Positions 53,301 to 64,000 of a stretch of 64,000 nucleotides of DNA are shown here, piece after piece; position 1 is the stretch's first letter, and every line of letters starts with the position of its first letter. The stretch lies in contig VWYX01000200.1 of the NCBI GenBank assembly GCA_013396525.1, positions 245,475-309,474 of the forward strand, in the 5' to 3' direction. The notes below the pieces were generated by a model that saw only the letters and a list, made by a program, of their open reading frames with translations, did no database searches and was not told where the DNA came from. The DNA is from Chaetorhynchus papuensis (Eukaryota > Chordata > Aves > Passeriformes > Rhipiduridae). Made by a program: the position numbers and the translations under genes.

Positions 53301-53456
53301 CAAAAAAAAAACCAAACCAAACCAAACCAAACCAAACCAAACCAAACCAAACCAAAAAAAACCGACAACAACAACAACAAAAAAACTCCCCCCAAAAAAA
53401 CCCAACAAAACAAAGGCAAAACAACAACAAACAAAAAAGCCCCCCCAAAAAACGGA
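53301..53456. repeat. AACCA pentanucleotide array with low-complexity A/C tail
   Basis: After a poly-A start, about nine AACCA units (53,311-53,355) run on. They are followed by about 100 bases of A- and C-only sequence with AAC units and short C runs. Both strands give open frames with repetitive peptides (Lys-Pro-Asn-Gln-Thr on +, Trp-Phe-Gly-Leu-Val on -); these are repeat artefacts and not genes. Confidence 0.95.
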
Positions 53457-55701
53457 AAACCCTACTCCTAATAGTGGAGTTTTGGAGGACTTGAACCCTT
53501 GAACCTGAGTTTCCCCATTGAGGCATATGATCATTTGTATGATTCTTCTTATCCAAAAAGTTGGGAACAGTTATTATGCAATTTGAAAGCTCAGGCATCC
53601 TTTTGCTATTTATGCTGTTATAGAACGTTTCATGTTTTGTTTGTCACAAAATGACCCCTCTGTGCTGTACATGCAATCGCCTTCCTGCGTCATTCCTAAG
53701 TACTCACGGAAGAGTTCAGCTCTGAATAGACAACCACTAGTCATTTTATTACTATCTTCCTCAAAACTTTCTCTAAGAAAGTTCTTTAAGAAGCTCCAGA
53801 AAGAGTGAAGGCAATCATTTCTCTGTGAATTCATTCCAAAGCTAAAGATGGGAGAAATCACATGAAATTTCCTAGAATCTGTGTGCTATTATCCCTCAGC
53901 TCTGAAGACTCAAAAATGTCTTTGGCAGATTTTCTTCTACCTCTTGTAGCCAAATGCACATTTTTCCCTTTGATGGTGATTCATATTACGAGCAATTAGG
54001 TCTTACTCAATATTATCTTTCCATGTTCTTCATTGGCCTGAGGACTGAAACTCTTAACGATGGCCGTCCAAAATAAGCCTCGCTGGTCTGTCTTCCATCA
54101 TCCTAACCACACACACTGCCCACTCAGGTCACTGGGATTTCACTGCATTCGCTGCATTTGGCTCTTCAGAGACCTCCCACAGCCCCTTGTTCAATAGTTC
54201 TCTCAACACATCTCTCTCTCTAACTGGTCCAAACATTTATCACAGGGCTTTTTTCCTCCCAGATCTGGAACTGTGTTTTTTTTCTTTTTTAGTAGACTGC
54301 CTTGTTTCCCATCCACATCTCCCAGCAGTTCTGTGTGTTGGCAGCCTGGTCTTTCTCCGCAATTGCCTCTAGCTAAACATAATCTTCAGGGAAAAGCAAC
54401 AGCTGTTCAACGTTGTACTAACTGAACATTTTCCATCATCAAAATGTTGCTGAGTATTTCTGGAATTCATAGGTGAAATGCTTGATTTGGTAACTAACTT
54501 TAGAAATTATGAATTCAGTGGTTTTGATCAAACTGTTATATTTATCAGATTTTACTTTTGTCTCATTAATATCTATCATAAAGTTTTTATGACTGTGTTA
54601 TTTTTCTCTGTCACCTAAACAATAAAGTTTCAAAGCTAAAATGTAATTTCTGACTTTGTTCCAAGTATCTAGTATGAATTATGTATGCATTATCATGTGT
54701 ACTTATCTTCCCACAGCTATTGTTGTTTTTCCTGTTGCTGACCACCAAGTTACACAATTCCAATATTGTGTATTTATTGCAGATTAATATGGAGGGTTCC
54801 CATACAAACAATAGTTTTATTACATTTTACCCATATTTACATTTTTTTTAAATCAAATCCTCTAGTATTTGATTCCATGGCAGAGAGGGAACATAATATG
54901 CTATAAAATTAGCCTTAAATCATGTAAATATCCCCTAATTCCTTTAGCTCCAGGCAAAAGATAGTATCTCTGAGAGAAGAGATTTTTAAAGCTTAAGGAC
55001 CCCTATTTTGCATCCAAGCAATAAAAGCCGCTGAAGTGTTGCTGTTACCTTTGTATCACTATTTGTAAAGAACAAAGGCCTTTTTAAGCACTGAAAAGCA
55101 TATTGGTGCAATTAAAGTCTGCTAATAACAACTGAAATTATTTTCATAAGTCAGTGCAAACTGGGGTTTTAATCTTCGGTGAAAAGTTTAAATCAGGAAT
55201 TTCTATAACACTGTAATTACTGTAAAAACTGCCAACTGGTAAGGAGTTAGAAAGAGATTTTATCTTGTGTTCATCTGTCCATATTTTTTCCATTTTATAT
55301 TGCCTTGTAAGCTCACTCTTTATCCATAGCTTTAATTTCATTCTCAAACTGCTTTTAGTCTTTGGCAGAACTCAGTACGATCACGACTTCTGTCAAGTTT
55401 TAAAACTAGTTGGGCTGTAAGAAAATACTGTTTGGAAGTGCACTGCATTTTAAAAGAAAGTGCAAAATAAAAACATTAACCAAGAAAGAAACAAAATGAG
55501 ATACAGAGTATAATGCAACAAGAGCACAGGAAGGCTGGACATCACTTCAGTGGGGTTTGTGGAAGCTGGCTGGAGGGGAAGTTATGCTCTCTGCTATATA
55601 TTTTGCCAACAGAACAAACACTCCCTGACATTTGGGAAAGAGCCAACAGCATGCAGTAGTGCCAACAGACTCAGTTAAAATAATTTATAAATACTGGTAC
55701 T
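53457..55701. other. Unannotated DNA
   Basis: No gene is supportable. A - strand frame open over about 53,610-53,886 has a coding-like peptide (FWSFLKNFLRESFEED) but no good splice sites and no known family. An AATAAA lies at about 54.62 kb with no gene end in reach. Confidence 0.45.
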
Positions 55702-55727
55702 AAGGGTTAGGGTTAGGGTTAGGGTTA
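55702..55727. repeat. Interstitial telomeric repeat, about four TTAGGG units
   Basis: The string aagggttagggttagggtta and its continuation contain about four exact copies of the vertebrate telomere unit, in the TTAGGG orientation on the + strand. It is far too short for a telomere and lies inside ordinary sequence. Short interstitial tracts of this type are common in vertebrates and are thought to arise by telomerase-aided break repair. Confidence 0.96.
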
Positions 55728-57131
55728 TGGCTTTTTTATGCAGGTGTTTGAATAGCTGCACAGCCCTCATCTTGCAGCTTGCTGGGTAGGTGTCAGGCAG
55801 ACTATTTTTTTCCTTTAAATAGGCAGCCAGAGGCTTGCCCTCAGAAAGCTTTGCCTTGCAGAAGGCATTCCCTGAGCCATTTTGGCCTAGTTTAACATTG
55901 CTAACCTGCATTTCACACCAACAGGCACATTGAATTCATATGGGCCCTTGAGCCAAAGCAAGCAGGGGAGGACTGGTGGCAGAGGAATCGTGGAGGCAGC
56001 TGCCTTGTGTGAAAGGCTGATGGGAATGCTCCCTTTACCCTGCATTTTCTCTGTTCTTCTCTGTAGAAGGTACAACCTTTAGACAAGTGAGTGTCTCTGC
56101 TCTGGGCCTAGTCTAGAGTCCCTGGAGCAAGCAGAAACACTTTGGTGACCCTCAATTCCCTGCATTCCCTGTGTGTCCATGTGCAATAACCCACCCAGGA
56201 CAGGGCACACTGATGCTGTTTCCACCACAGAGAAGTTACCTGTCCCTCTGTCACTGTGAACCCAAAGCAGAGTGGATTATCCAGCAAATCCACCCTGTAC
56301 TTACAAAACAATTTTGGAGCACAGGGTCAGTCTTTTTAAGTCTCCTGGTGAATACATTTTCTTAATGTGGGCATAATTTGTTTAAAACTGGTTGGTCCTA
56401 CAAGAAATTTAGCATTGGTGTCAGTGTTTTCTTTGAGTCTGGTTACACGTAATGATAAACCAAACATATTAAGATTAGGGCAGTCTGGCACCCAAATTTA
56501 ACTCTGCCTTTCCCTAATCCACAAGTAGTGAAAACATAGGATTGGAGAATCTCATGCTTCTAAAAATTAAATATAATCTAATGCAGGACCACAAATATAA
56601 AATGCTTTAATTATATTCAATTAATTACCACAGAATTAAAGATGTGTGAAAGTCTTAATCTTTGTTGAGTACCTTAATGAGTGTATATCTTCTAAGTTTA
56701 ATCATGTTTTCGAGCTTTGAATTTGATGTAATTGAAACAAATCTGAAAAATATTTTTCCTTGAATTAATTGTTTCCTTGGGTCTAACACCATCTTAATTT
56801 AGTTTTTTATGAGGGCATACCAAGTAACTGATTTCTAAAATTAGTAGCTATCAGCCTACATCAATGGAAAAACTCATTTTTCAAGAGATTTATACAGCAT
56901 GTTAAACAATACTTTGCTTCAATTGAATTTAATACACTAGCAGTAGGATATAAAAAGAAATTTATGAACTTTATAGCTCAGGCATATCTTCATATGTAAT
57001 ATGAATATTTGCCTTCAAATAAAAATCTCTTAAGAGTTTTTCACATTGTTTAATTTTTGTACATGTTTCCCAGTGTTACAATGTTATTGGAATTTGATAA
57101 CAGGGTGTATTTCACTAGGCACAGTTCTAAA

Positions 57132-57167
57132 AGCAGAACACAAAAGTGTTCTAGCAGAACACAAAAA
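57132..57167. repeat. Two-copy direct repeat, 21-base period
   Basis: The string agcagaacacaaaa occurs twice, 21 bases apart, each time preceded by ttcta. A GTAAGT follows at once, so the segment resembles a small exon, but the phase does not fit the candidate gene's last junction. Confidence 0.85.
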
Positions 57168-58730
57168 GTAAGTTCTATCAGGCAACACTGCAGTTTATAT
57201 ATGTCTTTATCTTGGAATTACCTTGCCTCTCGTCTAAATAGGTTCGTTTTCCATATGTTACTACAAATTGGTCTATCAATAAATGCCTTTGATCAATATC
57301 TAGGGAGAAGCACCACCCTTTGATTTGATATCTATTTCTTCAAGCCACTCAGTAGTAAAGGCTGATAAGAACAGAGATAAAAGGTTACCAACAGCCTGAG
57401 GTTTGGAATGTGATTGAAAGCTAAGATACCCACAAATCAGTGGGGTGCTGTTTAAAGAATGGGATCATCGACAAGGAGCACTGAGTGTGTGTTTTGCTTG
57501 TTATAATCGTGAGTGCTACCCTTGCTTGTTAGCAGTGTTGAATGACTAACAACCAAGCACTACACTTTGAAAAGGCAGAAATAAAAGGCGGAACTTTTTG
57601 GACAAATCAGCGAAAGATTTATGCAAAAATCTGTAGTAGATAAACTTTTCTTTTTGTACCAAAAGCTGGCAACCTAGATATGTTGTGCTGTAGCAATACC
57701 TGCATTTGTGGAGTCGCAGTCAACTGCAGGAAAACATAAAAACATAAGGTTTAACTCAGCCAGTGCTCCCAAGTCATGCTGCAGCCAAGAGGGATGATTG
57801 CAATCCTGCAGTCAGACACCCGAGGTGAGCTGTGGTAGTGGTTGATACCACAGAACACTGCCTCCCATTGAAGAAAAGGAGGCTGACAACGACAGCCATT
57901 AGCAAGAACATTTATACAGATTTCCTTTTTGCCATAATCTTTTTCAATGCAGTTGGCAACTCAGTACGGTCCAGTCCGTGCCACTAAGTGATAATGGTAC
58001 CTTACTCTCTGTTCTCCCATTACTGGAAAGGGGAAATTCAACCTTAATCCACTGAAATTTAGACAAATGGCACCATCTACATCCTGATATGAAGTTGATT
58101 GTGATGCCTGCTTTAATGCTTTGCTGATTGAGGACTAAACAAAAAAGAAAGCAAAGAGGTACCTCAGGATTATAGGGGGGATGGGAGAAATCAGTCAAAC
58201 TCTAAATAAGGAAATACAATTCACTGTACTATATAGGAAATCCCTAATTTTGGCAGAAGCATTTTACAAGCAATTGCATAATACGAAGAGCAATGACTAT
58301 ATGAGTAACAATTTGCTCTGTTCCTGACACTCATTTTCTGTTCCCTTCAGCGCTTTTTGACTTAACTAAAAAATATTTGAAACCCTTATTTTTTGATTAT
58401 GTAAAATCTTTTTTGATTATTTGTTTAGTATGCTCTAAGCTAGAATATGATCTAAACTTAAACTAAAGTTTCTGCAAGTCTTCCATGTTGTTTTTATTTC
58501 TTCCTCTGACAGGACACTGGGCATCAGTTTTGGGATATTTTGTATTGAACGCTTGCAGAGGCACACAGTATGGTTGAACAAGTGATTACATCCAAAACCT
58601 GAGCCTATTCAATACTCCGTGCTGTAACAAAGCCCTGTCTGAGACCAAGATTGCCCCTGCCTTCTGGCAGTTTCTAGTCCATTCAGGACAATTACTCAGG
58701 CATTCATAAAAGAGTATTAAAATTCATGCA

Positions 58731-58772
58731 TGGTTTATAAATACATGTTTATAAATTTATGTTTATAAATGT
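58731..58772. repeat. Short tandem repeat of a tgtttataaat-like unit
   Basis: Three near copies of a 12 to 15-base unit built on gtttataaat. It is AT-rich and has no visible role. Confidence 0.85.
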
Positions 58773-61639
58773 TTTCCATGAAGCTCACAATTATTTCTAG
58801 TCACTGGGAAAGCTCTCAGGGTAATATTAAAGCTTAAAATATATCCCTAGAAGGCAAAAATATGAAGCAGACAGCGATATGATAATTTTTCTGAAGTGAT
58901 AACTGAGCTTGTTTTACTTACTAGCTACATAGTTATCAACCATTTTACACATAAAGCTATCATTTAGTTACTATGCAGTCAAGACTGGAGTGGTCATTGA
59001 ATAATTGTGTTTGTTTTATTTAGTTGAAGCTCATGTACTCAGATACTTTTCTTCTCACTTCAAAAGGGCTATGAGCTTACCCCCAGCTTAGCAACCTCAC
59101 TCAGCTCCCTGGAGGAAGTGAGAAACTGCAGATGGGATTTATCTTACCTAAATATAGCTGCCTTAAGGTTAGGAGCCTAGTCTGCACCACTTACCCAGAC
59201 TTCCTGTATGGCCAGTGAAAAACTACAGTCATTTTATGCAATGAATTCCATCCACCTTGGACGCTTTATTACTGTTGCAGCTACACAGCTATGAATCTAT
59301 AGCTATGCTCTCCTAAAACATGGAGCATGTGCTGTTTCTTCCAGCTTCTCTCAGCCTGCAGAACCCTTCACTCCGGGATGCTCCTGCACTGCTGTGAAAG
59401 TGAGGTTAGCTCTGCATGCCCTTTCCTACCTAGCTTTCATTTTCAACAAATTCTCTGACTTCAAAGAAACCCTGTTGATGTTCTTTGTTACCAGATACAG
59501 TCTATGAGATGATTAAGGTAGAGACACACACAGATTGCTGAGGGGGGCAAGGAAGGGCTGCAGTCAGAATGCTGATCTCAGGAGGCTGTAGTGATTGCAG
59601 TGGCAGTGGAGCAGAGCCATGGCCCAGGCATTTGGGAGCTGAGATTTTGTGTTGGATCAGGGGTGTAAAACCTGACTGCCGAGAGGCCATACACAACAGT
59701 TTCCTACTCCATCTCTCCACTGTAGCTATGACTGTATGGATAATTATCTTCTATTTCAAATAACAAATGGGTAAGTTTAAATCTTCCTCCTTAGCAGAGA
59801 TTTCAGCTAGCCTCTTGGTTTGATTTTGCCTTAAACAGCCTTGTAGACACCACAGAGCACGCTAATTTCTCAGCTGAGTAGCTACTATCTGAAAATCAGC
59901 ATCTCTTAAACCATTTTTCATATGAAGCTTGCGTTTTCAAAGCCAAGTCAAATCTGACAGATTAAATTGCTTTTATAATTTAAGGTAATATCAGGTTAAG
60001 CAAGTACTTTACGAAGATTTTCCTTTCTGCTTTCAGTAGTGAATTACCACTTCTCGGCTCAAACAGGGCAATAGATACATACGTATATGAGGACTTATTT
60101 GGTAAACACCAAATGGGAAAACCAATGTGACAGGTTAACATAATCCAGTTTGGAGATTAGAATATAGTTGATTTTTTAACACTAGTTAGAACTTTCTCTT
60201 TATAAAGACATTCTCCCTGCAGAAGTTCTTCTGCACAAAAATTCTTCCACAGAAAACTTTTCTTCACCAAAGCATACTATTTTCATCGTCTGTTCCTTAT
60301 AGATCAGTAAATGATTTTGTAGTCTCTGCATCTTCTGTAATGAAGATTCACAGCTTTTGCAAACGTGTTTTTAGAAGAAGAAAAGACTTGAAAGACTGCA
60401 GTCTTAAGGGACCATATAATCAGCTATTTTAGTCAATCTTATCTTCATGGTAAACTCTATAAACTGCCTACTTATGCAGCATCTAGCCTGTTTCCTTGAT
60501 TGGAACTTCCAGTTGCTGCTGTAAAGAAAAAAATCAGGAATTCTCAGTGTTAACAGCTCTCATATTTAAGAGCAATTACTGCAATATAAACCTAAGGATG
60601 GGTGGTAGAATCATGAGGGATTTATTTGAATGTGTTCTACTATTTCAAAATTATCTAGGAGAAATAATTTAAGTAAGATGTTTGTCTAAATTGGCAGGAA
60701 GCAACTACATAAGGCTGAAATTAAATTACATGCACTTATTCATTGTGAGTTGAAAGAGAGTTTGATTATCCTAGTGTAGTTTGAAGTTACATCTAATATC
60801 ATGAAATTGCACTTGCAACCTTCAAATGGGGTAGTTCTACTCTTGCAGTAGTTCTTCCATATGCTCCCTGCCACGTCACTTGCTTGGACCTAACAACCAA
60901 GTGACTGAGGTGAGAGTTAGCGGAGTGTTAGTTAATTTGCTGTTCCAGTGGAAAAGAAATGCACCAAAAGGAGAAAAAAAATAATTTCCTCTTGTGGCAG
61001 TTCACTGAACCAACTCTGCTAGAGCTGTCACAAGGAAGGCAGAAAAAGCAAATGTTCAGGGAAGGATAATATGACATTCCACAGGATGTCTGCAGAGCTT
61101 GGAGTACAACAGACCTCAGACCCTGGTCATACAAATGGTTTCATTTTATCTGAAAGGAGATGCTGCCAAAAAGCCCTATAGCAATGTCCGTGCTGCTGGC
61201 AATGTGTTCTTACATCATCCCTCATGCTGACATTGCATCTAAGTGTACCTGGGCCAGGCACCTCATGTACAACAGAAGTGCTTTGCAGCATCAGCAAATC
61301 CAGTCACTGGATTAAAAAAAAAAAAGCTTCATTTTTTTTGAATTCTTATTGGTAAATTGAAATTCAGGTATGTCAGTTCCCTGGTCTAGATCACTGGGTA
61401 GTTATCTAATTGCTAGAGCTGGCACAGGAGGAAATGTCCAGTCGTGAGCAGAAGAAGGTCTCTTTGGTAGTTCATTCCCAAATCGTCTCAAAGCAAACAT
61501 GAAATGTGAGACTACACCCAGGCCACAAGGGATATCAGGTGTAGATCAAAAACACAAAGGATGAAATACCATCTGTTGTAACTTTGTTACACTTTTTAGT
61601 GCATGTTGTCTGTTTTCTGCTTTTAAGGTTCATGTTCTC

Positions 61640-61800
61640 TGCAGAAATAGTTGCAACAGCTGGTGTAGGTGTGGATGTCCCACCCCTGGAAGTGTTCAAG
61701 ACCAGGTTGGATGGGGCTCTGGGCAACCTGCTCTAGTGGGAAGTCTCCATGCCCATGATCTTACAGTCTCTTCCAACCCAAACTATTTTATGATTCTAGG
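61640..61800 (+). mobile_element. CR1 LINE, 3' end fragment
   Basis: The segment contains ggtgtggatgtcccacccct, then ggaagtgttcaagaccaggt, tggatggggctctgggcaac and, after a gap, tcttccaacccaaactattt and tatgattct. This is the standard order of the 3' end of avian CR1, up to the ATTCTATG-type tail. It is better preserved than the copy at 26.1 kb. The part between the leucine-rich coding end and the tail differs slightly from the common form, as expected of subfamilies. It is 5'-truncated and non-coding. Confidence 0.9.
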
Positions 61801-62328
61801 ATTCGGTTCTGCTAAGATCATTTTCAGCAACTGTTTCCTTTTCTATACTGCTATAATAATTATTCTGAATATCTATAATTATTACACACCATTCTGAGTA
61901 TGATTTCTGGTTTTGATCTGTTGATTCAAATAAAGTGTGTCTTTAATTAACTTCCTAAAGGAAATATTATAAATGTTGGGTAAAAAAAAAATGCCATGTT
62001 TTACCAGCCTAGACAGACCCTGTACTGCTAAAAGAAAATGCTGTGCATAAATCCACAGCATAACATAAATATTTAAGGGACTCAGCTGTACCCAAAATGT
62101 GGATTAGAGGCCAACAGCTTCATTATATATTTTTGTATATATTTTGTATAATCAATTTTTACAACATGTATTTCTTCCTTCTTTCCATTTAACTTGAGGC
62201 ATGAGTATGGGAGCCCCTTAGTGTGAAAGCTTTATTTCTCTCACTTTGCACCTTCTCAGGACCTTCCTGCTAACCATCCATGGTATATTTTGCAACTTCA
62301 ACCTCTTCAGGAGACAGAGAGATTTCAC
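61801..62328. other. Unannotated DNA
   Basis: AT-rich, with a TA-rich stretch near 62.12-62.16 kb. Nothing else is supportable. Confidence 0.45.
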
Positions 62329-62421
62329 CTTCCACTCTGCTGCGCCTTCTTCACTGCTGGTGTAGCTGCTTGCAGATAAAACAAGTCTCTCATTTTCAGC
62401 CCAATGTCTGCTTTCCAAAAC
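62329..62421 (-). CDS. Weak candidate exon, unknown protein
   Basis: On the - strand a 93-base segment (31 codons, phase 0 at both ends) sits between an aatttgcag acceptor and GGAAG|GTGAAA, a fair donor. It encodes a Ser- and Glu-rich peptide with RHWAENERLVLSASSYTSSE. Just downstream a different frame reads ISLSPEEVEVAKYTMDG before a stop, so a frameshifted pseudogene is another reading. The family is not recognised. Confidence 0.22.
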
Positions 62422-63025
62422 CTGCAAATTAAGTCCATCTAGTAAATACAAAGATCATCCTCAGGCATTTTAAGAGAACTTGCATACAATTCTCTTAATG
62501 CTTCTTTCTTTTTGCTTCCTGTGACAAAATGCTGTGAAAAATAGGCATATGCCAGTACTGTAAAAAACCCTGCATTTTTAAAAAATATAAAAATGCTTTC
62601 CAAGGGTGAAGATAACAAGTACAGTAGTTGTTTCATTATGTAATTGTTCAGAAAATAGAGTAGGAAAACAGTAACTGTTGTGAACCAAAAAAATATCTAA
62701 GGTGAAATCCTGACTCTTAAAGCATGCATGTTCCATTGATTCCTACAAGGCATGGATTTTATCAGGAGCATTTGTACTAATTATGCCTTCTATTAACTCC
62801 TTCATCCTCCCCATGAGACAGTAAACTCTGATTTTCTTTTTTCTGTCTTAGAGAAACCTGGGGATGTGCAGCATTCACTCGCCCAGGTTTCAGCTGACTC
62901 CAGGTCAGGGGTCAGCATCATGTGAGTGATGTGGTCACATTTTAAAAAATGCTTGATCCCAAGTTATTCTGTCTATTTTCTACAGCAACTAGAGAGCAGG
63001 GTAAAATATGGCACTTGGAGTTTAC
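62422..63025. other. Possible intron between two weak - strand candidates
   Basis: A further - strand open stretch near 62.45-62.55 kb (peptide SKKKEALRELYASSLKMPED) follows an acceptor-like ctatttttcacag, but it ends in a stop codon and lacks a donor. Confidence 0.3.
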
Positions 63026-63238
63026 CTGCAGATTCTGTACCACACAAGCCACAGAAAGGTACTTAATGCAATGAGCTACTTTTAGCTCTAAGTATCTGAG
63101 CTTCTTCCCACTTTTTACATATGAAACAAAAATGTTGTGGGACCTTTCATCTTCATGAGCTTTCATGGTTTTCATTGTGAAACCATTCGTGGGGAAACAT
63201 GGAGCTTGAAAGTGGTTAATGAGGTTGCCCTGCTGCCA
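63026..63238 (-). CDS. Weak candidate exon, unknown protein
   Basis: A - strand frame is open from about 63,238 to a CTGCAG|GTAAAC donor at 63,026, ending on a codon boundary that fits the next - strand candidate at 62,421. The peptide includes HEDERSHNIFVSYVK and KLRYLELKVAHCIKYL. No clear acceptor is seen at the upstream side, so the true start is unknown. It may be a chance frame. Confidence 0.2.
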
Positions 63239-64000
63239 TTAATTTAACAGAGAAGCACAGAAGATGACTGTCCATAGTAAACACAGAAAAGAGGCAAGAC
63301 GCTACCCAGCCTCTTTCATCTTCTGAGAACACGCTCTAAAATAGCTCAAAAATATGAAAAGTGGAGAAAAATTAGGAGAAACTTGGGTATTCATACCTCT
63401 TTCTCTGCAGTGCAATGTAACACCCAGAAGATTAACATTATGTTTCTTAATTTTTAAATAGTTAAATTACTATTCTCAGTTGACTCTGCTGAATCCTCAG
63501 AGTATAGAGGATTGACAAATATTTGAGTATCCATTCTTTTTACAATGAAAACTACAGAATTATATCTGTGTTTGTGAACCAAACACAAGCCCAGGCTGCA
63601 GATATATATGATCAGCCATGATGATAAATTTTTGCATAATCCCTTAGAACAATTTTAGTCTGTTCCAAAAACCCCCCTAATCTCCCAAACTGCACCTGGG
63701 GCAATGACCATTATCAACACAGAGCCTGGATTTGGCTTCCTGATACCAAAAGAATTCAACCATAAAGATGTGAGCTGTGTCACAGCACTTAACCATGGGG
63801 CCTGTTTTATTTATTGCTATAGATATACTCTCTGTGTGTCAAAGAAGAGGAACTGTCTTTTCTGATGCAGCTTAAGAAACCAAGAAGACCGGCACTAACA
63901 CATTCTTACACATGGCAGCTACAATTACACACAATTCCATAAAAATTAAGTTGTATAAAAATACACTTTAAGGTATCTTATTGTTATGTTTACATTTTTT
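63239..64000. other. Unannotated DNA at the window end
   Basis: No feature is supportable. Confidence 0.45.

Larger units (their letters stand above)
55728..61639. other. Unannotated DNA
   Basis: No gene is supportable. Two small tandem or direct repeats are listed separately (57.13 and 58.73 kb). The segment from about 56.55 to 57.06 kb is very AT-rich. Confidence 0.45.

Noticed and set aside
53206..53598. Open frames with Lys-Pro-Asn-Gln-Thr or Trp-Phe-Gly-Leu-Val repeats
   Set aside because: They are translations of the AACCA array and its low-complexity tail on either strand.
55675..55911. - strand frame ending in Thr-Leu repeats
   Set aside because: The repeats come from the telomeric tract; the rest has no coding support.

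Overview
This window reads as vertebrate, most likely avian, nuclear DNA. It is AT-rich, has no bacterial-style gene packing, and is almost entirely non-coding. The lineage call rests on two 3' ends of CR1 retrotransposons (near 26.12-26.20 kb and 61.64-61.80 kb) that keep the bird-type tail, and on a sequence near 33.93-34.26 kb that resembles an avian ERVL-type solo LTR. Low density of interspersed repeats and long single-copy stretches fit a gene-poor part of a bird macrochromosome. I cannot name the species.

No complete gene is present. The best coding evidence is a set of four short exon-like segments on the + strand: 40,679-40,777, 49,536-49,593, 52,534-52,675 and 52,879-53,058. Each has usable splice signals, and the reading phase is kept at all three junctions. 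Together they would encode about 158 residues of the C-terminal part of an unidentified protein, with the 5' exons outside the window or unseen. Weaker - strand candidates lie at 14,754-14,989 and in a phase-compatible pair at 63,026-63,238 and 62,329-62,421. The longest open frames (165 aa and 158 aa) are near the length expected by chance in DNA of this composition, so I do not call them genes.

Mobile-element remains: a degenerate hAT-type transposase fragment with a DUF4371-like segment (47.60-47.98 kb), an ancient L2/CR1-clade LINE relic in two pieces (42.59-42.77 and 43.67-43.73 kb), the two CR1 tails and the LTR. Simple repeats: a composite TAGCA/TAGAA array (21.58-21.71 kb), an AACCA array with a low-complexity tail (53.30-53.46 kb), a short interstitial telomeric TTAGGG tract (55.70-55.73 kb), a TA-rich tract (30.79-30.82 kb) and two long poly-T runs. 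A sharp purine-to-pyrimidine switch lies at about 27.05 kb.

The other regions are described as blocks; I see no supportable gene in them. Some probably hold conserved regulatory elements, which needs a cross-species alignment to show.
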